From Manihot esculenta (lineage: Eukaryota > Streptophyta > Magnoliopsida > Malpighiales > Euphorbiaceae): a stretch of 64,000 nucleotides of DNA. Positions 47,801 through 59,304 of the stretch are shown here, piece after piece. A program made the translations under genes and the position numbers. The notes beneath the pieces were generated by a model. That model was not told the DNA's origin. It saw nothing but the letters and a program-made list of their open reading frames with translations, and ran no database searches. Positions within the stretch are counted from its first letter, which is position 1, and each line of letters opens with the position of its first letter. Location of the stretch: NCBI RefSeq assembly GCF_001659605.2, contig NC_035173.2, positions 9,199,413 through 9,263,412 on the forward strand, written 5' to 3'.

Positions 47801-50592
47801 TTTTTTTTCTGTCTCTAAAATTACTTGAGGAAACTGAAGGGTTTGTTTTGCTATCATGTATGACTGATCTAAATGACCATTGTTTTGGAAGTAATACAGA
47901 GAGAAAAAGGAACATTCAATCATGCTTCTCTTCAATCATGCTTCAAAAACCTAAAGCCATCTCTGCAGCCTACCCAACAAGGAAATTCTATTTTTCTTTC
48001 CTTAAATTTCTTGTTGTATTAATTATTAGGTCAAATCATCTGAAAATCCAATACTTTTGTTTTGTTTCAATTTCAGCTTTGCCATCCAATTTTATCAATT
48101 ATAGCCCAACTTGTAGGTTATTGGTGTCAGTAGTAGCAATATTCTGATGGGCATTACACTTGGGCCTACCAGACTCATGTTACAGTGAGGTGTGAATAAA
48201 AACATGTTTCGTGCACGCGCACACACACAACCCACCTGCATGCGCAGACACACACACACAGATATCATTTTGGTGTAGAGAACACACACACAGAGAGAGA
48301 TACACTCATATCATTTTGCTGTAGAGAATCTAAATCATTAAAACAAGGCTAAAAAATGCTCTACATATCTCACACTTTAATTTCATGTCTACTCATAAAA
48401 CTTAGGGTTATTTTCTTTTGAAATCGAAAAAAATTTCAAAATCATAGAAGTATAGGAATGAATAGAGGAAGTATGACAAATCCTCGTGAGGATGGTATCC
48501 AGCTGGAGTGACTACTGTGGACACTATACCTTAAAGTTCAAGTTATAGTTTGATGAAGTAAAAAGTTGAGTTAAAATTGACATAGAACACTGAACTTTTC
48601 ATTAGATGGAGTTGGTGGTTTAAAAAGAATTCCCATCCATGGATCCATTACATTATGAATGTCCATTATAGACTTTTTTTTTTTTGTCCATGTGCAACTG
48701 GAACTGTTAAATGTAACCTTGATATAAAAACATGAGTTGCTAAAAGCTCTTTTTGAAGCTAATCACATTATGAAGTACATTCTAACAAATTTTTTGTGAA
48801 TTTGCATCAGTTGATGTTTGGGATCTAGTCATATGCATATAAGTTGCATGTGTGATATGATCTAGCACATAGTTTGACATTGCCTAAGTAATGCTTTGAC
48901 AAAAAATAATAATAATAAAGATAGAAGGTTAAAAGAAACACACCCGAGATTGCTCAAGTAAATGACTTCCTATGATTACTGCAGAGGGATCTCTTGAGAA
49001 TCAAGCTACTAGAGTTTGTCTACATAATCTTTCTCCGATCTTTTGTGGTTCAATGGATGTTGATGAGTCTTGAATAATATATTATTATGTTAGGCTTGCT
49101 TTCACACTTGTTAGAATTTTCTGTTTCCTATAGTTTTTTCGGTTTGTATTATTCAACAACCTAATTTTCACTTTCACGTTGTACGAATTATGCATTTTAC
49201 TAACTTTTAATTGGAAAAGAACTAATAGCTTTCCTTATCCTTACTGTCACTCTGCTTCTGCCACTATCAAAGGGCCTTGTTGTTCCAGTCATCCGCAATG
49301 CTGGTAGTATGAACTTTGCTGAGATAGAGAAGGAGATCAACACTCTAGCGAAGAAAGCAAATGATGGTTCTATATCAATTGACGAGATGGCTGGAGGTAC
49401 ATTCACAATATCTAATGGAGGTGTTTATGGAAGTCTTTTGAGTACACCGATTATCAACCCTCCCCAGGTCTTGCTCTATATAACCTTGTCTTTTTGGTTT
49501 AATTCCTAGATGATTAAAAAAAAAAAAATTACTATTTAGTCCCTATAGTATAGAGAAACTCACGACTTAGTCCTGAGTTTTTAAAAACACATTAAACATT
49601 CCTCACATTTTAGTAATTCAATTAGTTAGTCTCTGCTGTTAGTTTTGATCAGAAAGGAGGAGAGTATTCCGAAAATAACCTTCTTGTAATGTTTAAAGGC
49701 CCTAAACCAAATTAAAATCCCTAATTTGTTTCATCTCTTTTCTCCTCTCATTATTTTACATGGCAGCCAAGAAAATTGAGCAACTGACCTTTTGACCTTC
49801 CTCCTGTAATTTCAACTTCTAAAACAAGGATGCATCAACCCTCAACTATAACATTTCAAGTTATGACAAAAATGGGATTGAAATAGACAATACCAGTGCA
49901 GCAACAGCAATATCAGAAGTATAATCCATGGGCACTCCATAACTACGCATAAAAGGCAGAAGAGAAGAAGGGAAAAGAGAGAGACTCAGTGAGGTAGGGA
50001 GGGGCGGGGCGTGACGTGTTGGGAGAGAGGGAGAAAGGGAGGACGTCGGTGGGCTGGAGAAATATTGTGTGGTGAGGTGGGGTGGGACACGACGGGTTCA
50101 GAGAGGGGGGAAAGAAGAAAATTGGGGGTTTAGTGTTTTTTTTTTTAAAATTTTTTAGGCTATTTAAGTTATTAGTGTAAGTTATTAAAGGTATTCTCAT
50201 CTTTTCATTTATTTTTAACGGCTCTGGTAATAGGAGGACTAATTAGTTGAATTATTAAAATGTGAGAGATGCTTTAATGTGTTTTTAAAAACTCAAGAAC
50301 TAAGTAGTGAGTTTCCTTATACTATAGGGACTAAGTAGTAATTTTTTCATAAAAAAAAATCCTCAAAAGCAGCTCTATTTTTTCCCTCTTTGTCTTGCAG
50401 TCTGCTATTTTGGGTATGCACTCTATCATCAGCCGACCAATGGTGGTTGAGGGCAACATAGTCCCAAGGCCAATGATGTATCTAGCATTGACATATGACC
50501 ACAGGCTGATTGATGGAAGAGAGGCTGTATTTTTCTTACGCCGTATCAAAGATGTTGTGGAGGATCCTCGACGCCTTCTCCTTGATGTATGA
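42701..50592 (+). CDS. Dihydrolipoyllysine-residue succinyltransferase (E2 of mitochondrial 2-oxoglutarate dehydrogenase), 14 exons
   Basis: E2 transfers succinyl groups from the lipoyl arm to CoA in the TCA-cycle 2-oxoglutarate dehydrogenase complex of the mitochondrial matrix. Exons: 42701-42736, 42859-42933, 43501-43561, 43658-43682, 44149-44219, 44307-44381, 44523-44578, 44676-44720, 44868-45155, 45275-45369, 46817-46907, 46999-47109, 49273-49467, 50401-50592. All introns are GT-AG and phases agree, giving 1416 nt and 471 residues, the usual length. Residues 1-89 are Arg/Ser-rich, like a mitochondrial presequence. A lipoyl domain (90-170) has the lipoylated lysine at 133 in E-T-D-K-V-T. 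An Ala/Pro/Lys linker (about 170-240) follows; no E3-binding domain is evident, as usual for this subunit. The catalytic domain (245-471) has H442 and D446 in D-H-R-L-I-D-G. Exons 3-5 (presequence) are the least certain. Confidence 0.93.
44800..44850 (+). repeat. CT microsatellite before exon 9 of the E2 gene
   Basis: A (TC)n tract in intron 8 ends about 18 bp before the exon 9 acceptor and supplies its polypyrimidine tract. The acceptor region reads CTAGTAG|TTAGTAG, so several AG sites compete; 44868 keeps the frame. Confidence 0.85.
45446..46598 (-). mobile_element. TRIM-like miniature LTR retrotransposon in intron 10 of the E2 gene
   Basis: Two direct repeats of about 300 bp (45446-45754 and 46303-46598) flank about 550 bp without coding capacity. 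On the minus strand each begins TGTTGAAGCAAGT-like and ends ATCCAACA. Two bases inside the right repeat's end is TGGTATCAGA (minus; 46291-46300), a primer-binding site for initiator tRNA-Met. This is the layout of a terminal-repeat retrotransposon in miniature. The repeats are clearly diverged, so the element is old. The right repeat ends ...CTTCAAGG rather than CTTCAACA, and no clean target-site duplication remains. The interior has repeats of a 'gcacttctcacc' motif. Confidence 0.7.
47110..49272 (+). other. Intron 12 of the E2 gene (2.16 kb) with CA/GA-rich repeat
   Basis: The longest intron. It holds a CA-rich tract with GA runs at about 48209-48300, in which a 'gatatcattttg(g/c)(t/g)tgtagaga' phrase occurs twice. 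I see no element boundaries or coding potential in the rest. Confidence 0.7.
49523..50347. mobile_element. MITE-like element with long terminal inverted repeats in intron 13 of the E2 gene
   Basis: About 120 bp at 49523-49640 (starting AAATTACTATTTAGTCCC) recurs inverted at about 50228-50347 (ending GGGACTAAGTAGTAATTT). The interior has no transposase. A-rich flanks hide any target-site duplication. The right end lies only about 50 bp before the exon 14 acceptor. Long TIRs without coding capacity fit a non-autonomous Mutator-like or similar element. Confidence 0.7.
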
Positions 50593-51165
50593 AGTTTCAG
50601 TTTGCTGGTATAAAGGGATGTATTTTTACTCTACAAACCAGAATAAATATCTCTGAAATTTGTAGTGAACTTCTGATAATATGCCTCATGTTTTGCGATA
50701 TGCATGTGTGCTACATTTCATTAAGGTTTACAGGATTATGAGTAAAATGGTTTACGCATTCCACAGATTCAAACATTTATCCTCGGGATTATATGTATAT
50801 AGTGACAATCGAATAATTTTGGCAACCTGCTCATGTACAGTGGAAATTTATTCTGTGGAGATGAAGCCAAATTTCAAGTCTCCAAAGCCGGATCATATTT
50901 TGTTAGAATCAATCACTGGTTTTTGAAGTACAATCAGAGATAGTGGCAAATTTTACCAATTATGTTTGGTTTAACTGGTGGATGCAGAGTATCTAAAAAT
51001 CAAAGTATTGGTGGATGCAGAGTGTCTAAATAATTAAATCAAAGTGTTGGTAAATATTTAAATAACAGGCTGATAGTTGATAGATAATTGATAGAGACTT
51101 ATTAGCTGCGTTTTAAATGTAGAGCTATGCCTATCTTCTATTAGTTAGTAGTTGTTTTGAATTTA
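50593..51165 (+). other. 3' untranslated region of the E2 gene and spacer
   Basis: AATAAA at 50642-50647, 50 bp after the stop codon, is a plausible polyadenylation signal. The following bases to 51165 hold no recognisable gene. Confidence 0.5.
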
Positions 51166-51245
51166 TTTTTTATTTAGACTATTTTTTTTTAGTAAAACTA
51201 CTAATTGTATTAATAAAATTTTATCAAATAAAGCGGGATATCATT

Positions 51246-51947
51246 CTAAACAGAGAGACGATTATACCTAATAGATTTTCTAGTCAAAATATGAGCAGTT
51301 AGAGTAGTATTACGACGAATCCATCTGACAGAAATATCATTTCTAAAGTCTAATAAAGATTTACAATAATTGAAAATCAAATCTCTGTATAAGATAATTC
51401 GGTAAAAATGCTCCTCAAGTGTCTGTCTAAATCCCTGCATAAGATAATTTGGCAAAGATACTCATTCTTTTTCATTTCTCGAGCATAAATCATTAAAGTC
51501 TCCCGAACAAAGTCACAGAAGAGAGCTTCTACGAGATAAAACTCGAATAAAGTTGCAAGACTGATGTTGTCATTGCGATTCCGGAAACCCATAATAACTA
51601 GTAAACCTCCATTGAACATTACCTTCCGAAACAACCGAATCAATAAAATTTGAAGAAAAGCCAACCACAAAAGCAGACACATGACTCTTCCATATTAACG
51701 AAAGGCCTCCTCCCAATCCTTGTTTATTCACTTAGAAGCAATCATCAAAATGTAAAGAACTACGAAAAAATTTCATACGAGAACTAAGAGTTTTTGTTTC
51801 CATTAAAAATAAAATATTCGGCTTGTAACTAGTAACCAAATCTTTCAATGCATTAATTGTTCGATGATTGTCGAGTTCTCGGCAGTTCCAACACAGTACG
51901 TCATTGTTTTTGGCTATCCCGACCTTTGACGGGATGAGCCGCTTCAC
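51246..51947 (-). pseudogene. LINE ORF2 remains: endonuclease joined to RNase H-like end
   Basis: Begins with the AP-endonuclease motif L-C-W-N-C-R-E-L at about 51895 and M-E-T-K; later, in broken frames, come G-G-L-S-L-I-W-K, Y-G-F-P-E-S and G-D-F-N-D (about 51480). At about 51420 it passes to an RNase H-like C-terminus (N-D-I-S-V-R-W-I-R-R-N, T-A-H). The whole reverse transcriptase is absent. A 50-bp near-tandem repeat sits at the junction (about 51370-51465). Confidence 0.75.
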
Positions 51948-52359
51948 TGTTGCCTGTCAGATTAACATTCGCAGGAGTGTTGTTAGAGGCAACCTGTTGA
52001 GAGGAAGGAAAACCTGTAACAATATTATATTTAGTGCTTTTTGGCTTTTTTTTAGCATCATCATTTATTCGGGCTGCATACCTACAGAATTCTTGTCCAT
52101 GTCCATAATATGGTCCTCAGTCTCCTTATTTACAATTGGTTGACTTTTGCCAAATAAGGAGAAATACCTATTATGTGCTGCCAAATTAGTGTTTTCAAAA
52201 TTGCTAGTTGATGCCAATCCTGCCACAAATCTCGGTGGAGCAAAATTGCCGGAATTACGTAGCCACATACTTATCGGTCTCTAGTTCCGACGAACAGGTG
52301 CTTTGAGGAAATCACCCCAATCAAACTTGATATCTTTTTTCTTCAACCTCAGCTGCAAG

Positions 52360-52985
52360 TCACAGAAAGTCACAGAAAGTCTTCACATGACCCAGTTTTC
52401 CACATAGATAGCAAAAAATAGTCAGTTTTTGATATTGAAACTTCATAGTAAACACAGTACTATCATCTCCAACAAACTTCTTCCGCCGTTTCATGGAATT
52501 GAGAGACATAGCTGAAGCATTTTTCATATCATACTCTTTATAGTGGCCAACAAAATCCCCGATCAATTTAGCTAACGTCTCGTTATAATAACCAGAAGGG
52601 AGGTCTTTAATCAGAATCCAAAAATCAGAATGAGTTAGAGGGGTATGGAGAGGATTTTCATTACTTTGTATATCCTTCCAAACAAGCAGGAATCGATTGT
52701 ACAACTAAGGGCCCTCATTCCCTATATTTTCAAAATCAACATTATTAAAAAATCAAAACAAATATCTTTTTGCCTTTAATTCTATAATAGATACCCCTCT
52801 AAAGGATACCATAAATCTGCTAAAGAGGTCTGCATATTCTGAAAATTGATTGGATTATATGTGAGAAACATCCACACCATACAGAAATCATAAGTGACGA
52901 TCGAAATATCTCTGGAGTTTTTAATAGGGACAACAATATCTTCTTCTTCATCGATAGTCAATTGACGCAGATTGTTTTTATGAGA
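52360..52985 (-). pseudogene. LINE ORF1 (DUF4283-like region and CCHC knuckle), broken
   Basis: Minus-strand remains of the RNA-binding protein of a plant L1 element. The upstream part (about 52985-52705) reads like N-P-I-N-F-Q and D-L-W-Y-P but with frame breaks. The open part (52704-52360) has S-D-F-W-I-L-I-K-D-L-P-S-G and ends with the knuckle C-Y-L-C-G-K-L-G-H-V-K-T-F-C. Further weak ORF1 sequence continues to about 52065. Confidence 0.75.
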
Positions 52986-53094
52986 AAGGGGGAAAGAAGA
53001 AATTAGATTTTAAGAAAAAGGAAAAGACGAGAATATCGAGCCATAAAGGACCAAAGATGGAAACTTGCATCGAAAGTTTTTTTATTTAGACTAT

Positions 53095-55170
53095 ATCATC
53101 TTTAAAATTAGACTATTGAATAAAAAATTTAAATATTTATAATAATTCATATTATATTCAACCCTATAAATCTTAAATTGTAAAATTAATTTTTTTAAAT
53201 TTATCATAATTATAGTCAATTTGATTAAAATAAAATTTAAAAAATTAATAATAAATTATATTATAGTCTCTACATATTTTTATTACAATAATATTATTTT
53301 TTTATTAATTCCATCATTTACTTTCATATAAAAAAAATACAATTTAAAACATATAATATTTTATTTTATTTAAAATATTATTAATAGAAAGCAAAATTTT
53401 TTAAATATAAAAATTAATTTATAATATTGAGTATAAGTATTTAATAAAATATTTTAATATATATTATTTATATGTGATATTTTATATAATATGAATTTAT
53501 TTATAATAAATATTTATAATATATTTAATATTATATATAATAAATATAAGATATATTTAATTTAATATAAAGGATTATATAATATAAAACTTTAACGATT
53601 ATATTATGATTTGTTATTAATTTTTTTTTCAATTTAATTTAGTTTTTTAATATAATAATAACAAATTGAAAAGGTTTAATTTTATTATTTAAGAATTAAA
53701 TTGTTGAATATAAATATAAATTACCGTAAATATTTTAATTTTTTTATCTAATATTTCTTTAAAATTTATTATATCATTTTAAATTAATTTTTACATTAAT
53801 AAATTATTTAAAATTATAAAATATAATAATAAATTAAATATATTGTAAATAATAATTAAAATAATTATATTGATCATTAAAATATAATAAAAAATTATGT
53901 ATATAAATAATAAATAATTATATTTTAAATATTTTAGGTGTAATAAATTAATATTTTTATATTTTTTATATTAAAGTAATAAATTAATATTTACTATTAT
54001 TAGTCATTTTACATGCCAACCGTAATAATTACATATAATTTATCAAACACTAAATATATATCAATTAGAATCAGCCATTTATCATCGGTTATCAATTATT
54101 TATTATTATGTAATTAATATATCAATTATTTATATATTAATTATATCTTTTTATTATAACTCAATTAAATGTTATACCCTTTTACCCTACTTCTTAGAAC
54201 GTTTGTTTCTCATAAAAATACGCTTCCAAGAATTTACATAGAAAGTATGATATAATTGTATTTATTATATAAATTAACTTTTTAGGAAATAAAATTATTT
54301 TTAAATGGTTAAAGATAATTATATAATTTTAAATATAATAAATTAAGTGATAAATTCAATATAACTTAATTAAGATATCAAGTTTCCTCTAAGTTATTTC
54401 CTTTGCATAAGGGATAATTTTCAGGAAGTTAGTTTAAAATATGAACCAAACAAGAGTTTTTTTTTTATTATTTTTACGAAAAATGTCATTTTCTTGGTTT
54501 ATTTACTCCAACCAATCAAGACCTACAAACATAATAGAGATGAATAATGGAGGAGAGGCGAAGAACCTATGAGTTTAGATGTTCCTTGGTAAAAGAATAG
54601 TATAAATATATGGCAATAAAATAATATAAATATTTGACAATATTATATTAACCTATTTCTAATTTTATAATACTGATTTATTATTATTAAAACAAAATAC
54701 ATAATTTGCCCCTTCATCTTTTTATAAAAAATTAATTTATTTTTTAATTTTAATTTTGCTCTATTTATTTTTTCAATTTTCAAATGATGAAATAATTTCT
54801 AACTTTGATTTTGTTCTATTTACTCTGTCAATTTTTAAATGGTAAAATAATTTAATATCGTGTATGATATTTATGCGCTACCACATTATAGAATTAAGTT
54901 ATTATTTAATAATTAAAAATTAAAAGAGTGATATATATATATATATTCCCTCACTTTCTAAAGATTAAATTATTCAAAATTTTAAAATTAGATAAATAAA
55001 TAAGATAAAAATAAAGTTGAGAGTAAAATGACTTAAGGGACAAATTATGCATTTAGCATATTAATAATGTGTTATAATTCATAAATTATATATGTAAATT
55101 ACTTTCATTTAATATTTTAGGTTAAGTATTAAAAAATAAAAAAGTCACTAATTACTAATTAATAATAATT
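53095..55170. other. AT-rich intergenic DNA
   Basis: Very AT-rich, with short (TA)n runs (for example 54931-54946). No gene, RNA or bounded repeat was recognised. Confidence 0.6.
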
Positions 55171-56000
55171 GATATTAATATAGCGACCACTAAAGGTTTA
55201 GAAGTTTGAATGGACCTTTATACGATCTAGTCTCAGTTAAAAAGGTCGTCAAGGCTCTAGACTAAAATCCTATTGGGACTCAGTTTTCATTGTCCTACTG
55301 AAACTCAATTATAGAATCTAAATCCTTTCAGAATAAGACCACCAACAAGCTATTTAAAGGAGTAACCTCTAGGTATGTGAGCTATCTAATCTTTTTTCTA
55401 AATTCTCTTTGGATCTTTTTCTGACTTACACATCGGAGGTTTTACCTATCAAACCACTCGGTATTTCTTGTTATTTTGGAGATCCATTACCTAAAGGAAG
55501 AATCGAAAGAATATCATTAGCGCCGTCTGTGGAAAAGAAAAGTTTTTCATAGGAATATAATTTTTCGTAATTATTGCCTCGATTTTTTCTTTTTTTAGCC
55601 AATTCTTAACCTCTTTCGCCCCTAATCCTAATAATAGATAACAACGGTACTATCAAAATAGTCAACAATGGGAATCTTGTCGGTATGAATTTATGTCCTA
55701 GAGACAAGTACCTAATATGGAAATACTTTTGGAGAAATTGAAGATGTTAACAGAACTTCTGAAAAAACGAAATGGGGATGCCATCTCGTAAGGATCCCAT
55801 GGCATCTGTACTAGGAAAAATAAAGACGATATATGAGAGAAGACAGTGGAGAGTCGGAAGAGTCGAGAAAATATCGGAACGAAGTCTAAAACTCAAGAAG
55901 GAGAGCATCTGGACGCAAGATTAATGGATGTGGTAAGAAGATTTCAAAAGAAGCAGCTGAAAGACGACTTCGGAATTGGAGATGTTTCTTGTAACACTCC
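55170..56000 (+). repeat. Worn gypsy-type LTR and primer-site remnant
   Basis: A less AT-rich stretch in otherwise AT-rich DNA. It has a TATA-like TATTTAAAGG near 55349, an LTR-end-like segment to about 55518, then AGCGCCGTCTGTGG (about 55520-55533), which resembles the GGCGCCGTCTGTGG primer-site region of Tat/Athila-branch elements. A degenerate purine-rich interior follows to about 56000. No second LTR or duplication was found. At 55993 a TGTAACACTCCC start like that of another LTR family occurs, with no visible end. Confidence 0.45.
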
Positions 56001-58052
56001 CTACTCGGTTATTTAGTTAGCCGAGCCGGAGATGTCACATCTTGTAATGGTTCTCTTATTTTTCTTTTAATTAATATCATATAATTCATTGCCATTTTTT
56101 TCCTTATCGAAAATTCGACAATATTTTCCTTGTAATATGGGTCTCCCTGTAATATGGGTCTCCCTATAATATGGACTTAATTCTACATGTGAAAAGTTAA
56201 ATCACATTTCTATAAACTATAACTTTAACCCCCAAACTTTTTTCAATATCCAACATAATTTCAACTTAAATCAAACACTTCATATACTCTCTCATAATCT
56301 CAATACAAAAACTTATACTAATAACTATATATTTGCACCAAAATAAAAATCTCCAAATATATCTAATTCACAACCATATATCTAAAACTTTATGTACATG
56401 CTATATTTTTTAAAATCAACTTTATATAAAATTTATAAAATTTATAAAATATATTCAAAGATGGCTAACGATATAACTCTGATTCGGTCGATACAATCTT
56501 AATCTACTACTCTTTGAAACTACAATCTGCATGGAAAAAAATATATTCCTACGTACTAATCAAATTGATTAGTAGTGCTCAACTTTTTTTATAACATACT
56601 TTACAAAGAAAATTTGAAAAGTTGCTAATTATTTTTAAATTACAATATAAAAAGAAATAAAAAATAAGTGATTTATAAAGAAAATTTAAATAAAATATAC
56701 ATATAATTCCAATTTTAATATGTGACTGAGTAAATTATTTAAGTCAATGGTCAATTCATCATATTCATTAACAACTCATAACATAGAACTCTTTCCATGT
56801 AATTAAAGTCAAATGCTTTATCATATCCTTAACAATAATTAATATTTTATGTAATAATAAAAATTTAACTTTAAAACTATAACATATAGCAAATTTAAAA
56901 ATCTTTCATATATCCTTTTAAATTATTATTTTTCTATAATAGAAAATTAAACTCAGAATTGACTTAAAATAATCTTTATTTTATTTTAAATTAAATTAAT
57001 AATATATGTTTTAGTATACATTCATATTTAATTTCAAACACATAATTTACATTCCAATCTATTTCACAGAGAAACATTATTTAATTTATACTTTGCTATT
57101 AAGAACTCAAATATAGGTCATCCATTTAAAAAAAATTATAATTAAAGACATTTTCATACTTTATAATGATAAAAATTATTAAAAAATAGATAGAGATCTA
57201 TAATTTAGACGGATAGATTATAAAAAATTTAAATATTTAATTTTAAAAATTTATTAACATAAGGAATAATTGGTTCTTTAGAAGTTCTTTGGGAAAAAAA
57301 ATGGTTCTTTAGAAATTGATTATTTATAGCTTTTTGTCTAATCTCGGTAGACTATTTAACACTAACATTTTTTCTTAAATACAAATATTCTTTAATTCAT
57401 TAAATTAAGACTAAAATTTATTCACACCAAATCAATTCATTAATTCTCTGTTTGAAATAAAAATTTTTATAAAAATTTAATTAAAATAATTTTTTTTATA
57501 GCAATTCTTATATTTAAACTGAAATTTTGATTTTTTTTTAATTTTAAAAATTTTTATTTTAAAAAAATAAAAATCTTTATAATTTTATAAAACTTCGTTT
57601 AAATATCAAATGAGAGTGGAAAAATAAAATAATCTCAGTGCTTACTTTATAATAAATATTAAATTTTTAATCTTGTTTAAGCGAAAAGAGTAGGATAACA
57701 CTTAATAATATATAATTATTATTATTATTATTATTATTATTTTACCAAGCCGTTATTCTGTTAACTTAATTTGGAGAAGCACTTTATAAACTATTATTTA
57801 ATCATTCTCCATAATGTTTTGATTTGATTAATTTTTTATTATTTTGTAATGATAACATTTCCAAAATGATGATAACAACACAAAACCCAAGTATTGGGTA
57901 GCAACACTGGCATTTATAACATTTAAAAAGAAAAATGAAAGGCAAAAGGATTACTCCAAATACAAAATCATATTTTACTCTGGAATCTCCTCAATCCCCG
58001 TTTTAGTTTGCATGGAAACTTCATAACTTTGGATTTTTTAAATGAAAATTCA
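56001..58052. other. AT-rich intergenic DNA with ATT microsatellite
   Basis: AT-rich spacer. It has an (ATT)n tract at about 57717-57742 and a short repeated phrase 'aatatgggtctccct' at about 56136-56170. No gene is recognised. The last part is the 3' flank of the glycine-rich protein gene. Confidence 0.6.
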
Positions 58053-58942
58053 TTATCTGCCACCACCATCGCCGCTCCCAGAACCACTGCCCGTTCCAGC
58101 ACCAGCTCCTACTCCAACTCCTATTCCTACGCCAATTCCAACTCCAAATCCTCCACCAGCACCGCTCCCTCTTCCTGCACCACCTCCTACACCCCCTCCA
58201 GCTCCAAAGCCTCCACCATGACCTGACCCACCACCAAGACCACCTCCACCTCCTCCTCCTCCCCCACCACCACCACCACCTCCAGCTCCACCACCAATGC
58301 CACCACCTACACCACCTCCAGCCCCAAAGCCTCCACCATGACCTGACCCACCACCAAGTCCTCCACCACCTCCTCCTCCTCCTCCACCACCACCTCCAGC
58401 ACCACCTCCGACTCCAACTCCTACACCACCTCCAGCTCCAAAGCCTCCTCCATGACCCGAACCACCACCTAGACCACCTCCACCACCTCCGCCTCCTCCT
58501 CCGCCCCCACCTCCTCCTGCACCACCTCCAACTCCACCTCCTACACCACCTCCAGCTCCAAAGCCTCCTCCATGACCCGAACCACCACCTAGACCGCCGC
58601 CACCACCACCACCACCTCCTCCTCCTCCTCCTCCCCCCCACCACCAATTCCTCCTCCAGCTCCACCCCCTACTCCTCCTCCAGCTCCAAACCCTCCACCA
58701 TGACCCGATCCACCCCCAATACCACCTCCACCACCGCCACCAAATCCACCACCACCCCCACCACCAAATCCACGACCACGACCAAAGCGTCCACCACATC
58801 TTCGGCCCCATCGACAGTAGTCATCATCACCGCGAAACCTATTCTCATCAACTCTTTGATCGGCAAGAGTGACAGCACTCAAATGAAAAACAAAACACAA
58901 CAAAAGCATAAGAAAAGAAACCCATTGTGGAGAGACACCCAT
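58053..58942 (-). pseudogene. Secreted glycine-rich protein gene with an apparent 1-bp frameshift
   Basis: Minus strand, ATG at 58940-58942 (the earlier in-frame codon at 58954 is GTG), stop at 58053-58055. Residues 1-27 form a signal peptide with a Leu/Phe-rich core, cut probably after T-L-A. A short charged segment (D-Q-R-V-D-E-N-R-F) precedes Gly-rich sequence built on repeats containing G-S-G-H-G-G-G-F-G-A. This matches class I cell-wall glycine-rich proteins. The frame from the signal peptide leaves the Gly frame at the C run 58633-58639 and runs into Glu/Val; the Gly frame resumes one base over and goes to 58053. Either a true frameshift or a homopolymer sequencing error. Function in the wall is inferred from family only. 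Confidence 0.75.
58217..58702 (-). repeat. Tandem repeats of about 120 bp in the glycine-rich protein gene
   Basis: The word CATGACC(C/T)GA recurs at 58217, 58337, 58451, 58571 and 58699, with spacings of 120, 114, 120 and 128. The first three are multiples of three; the last is not, which places the frame change between 58571 and 58699. Confidence 0.85.
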
Positions 58943-58989
58943 TGTTAGCTTCACTGTTTCTGGTTGATCTTCTTTTGCAGAAAAGATAT

Positions 58990-59003
58990 ATCCTTATATA
59001 GGG
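58990..59003 (-). promoter_or_regulatory. TATA box of the glycine-rich protein gene
   Basis: On the minus strand CCTATATAAGG lies about 50 bp before the ATG at 58942, implying a very short leader. The region 59004-59295 should be the promoter; I recognise no further sites, only a (TA)n run at about 59168-59180. Confidence 0.6.
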
Positions 59004-59304
59004 TTCATCCACTTGCGGAGGTTGGACGTCCACTGAAGCGCCATTAATGGGGTGCGTGTCCATTCAACGCGCTAAGTGGAACCGTTGGGTGAGTGGCGAT
59101 CCAGAACATTTAAAGCTCAATGGAGAGCTGAGGAACCATAATGATCTATGCCAGCGATCGAGTCAAAATATATATATATAGCTGGAAGGAAATGGCCACT
59201 GGATTTCTGTAAGCTATGCCCATACGTCGACTGCAGTTAGTCAACCATGGATGCAACTTGAGCTAATTTGACTTCTTGCTTTGTATTTAGATTTGTTTTT
59301 GTGA

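Larger units (their letters stand above)
51183..53077 (-). mobile_element. L1-type LINE, internally deleted, with 17-bp target-site duplication
   Basis: A minus-strand non-LTR retrotransposon copy. It is bounded by the duplication TTTTTTATTTAGACTAT (51166-51182 and 53078-53094). Its 3' end is an A tail (T run at 51183-51190 on the plus strand). From 5' to 3': ORF1 with a DUF4283-like region and a zinc knuckle, the endonuclease start of ORF2, then directly an RNase H-like C-terminus. Reverse transcriptase is missing. Several stops and frameshifts are present, so it is dead. Confidence 0.87.

Noticed and set aside
47848..48147. Frame of 99 codons in intron 12
   Set aside because: It lies wholly in an intron, has no recognisable motif and interrupts a well-defined exon series.
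55993..56050. A further LTR starting TGTAACACTCCC
   Set aside because: No matching TTACA end, primer site or duplication was found downstream, so it was not called.
58008..58226. Plus-strand Ser/Thr-rich and minus-strand Trp/Arg-rich frames over the glycine-rich gene
   Set aside because: They are other-frame readings of the GGN repeats; only the Gly frame has a signal peptide and a promoter.
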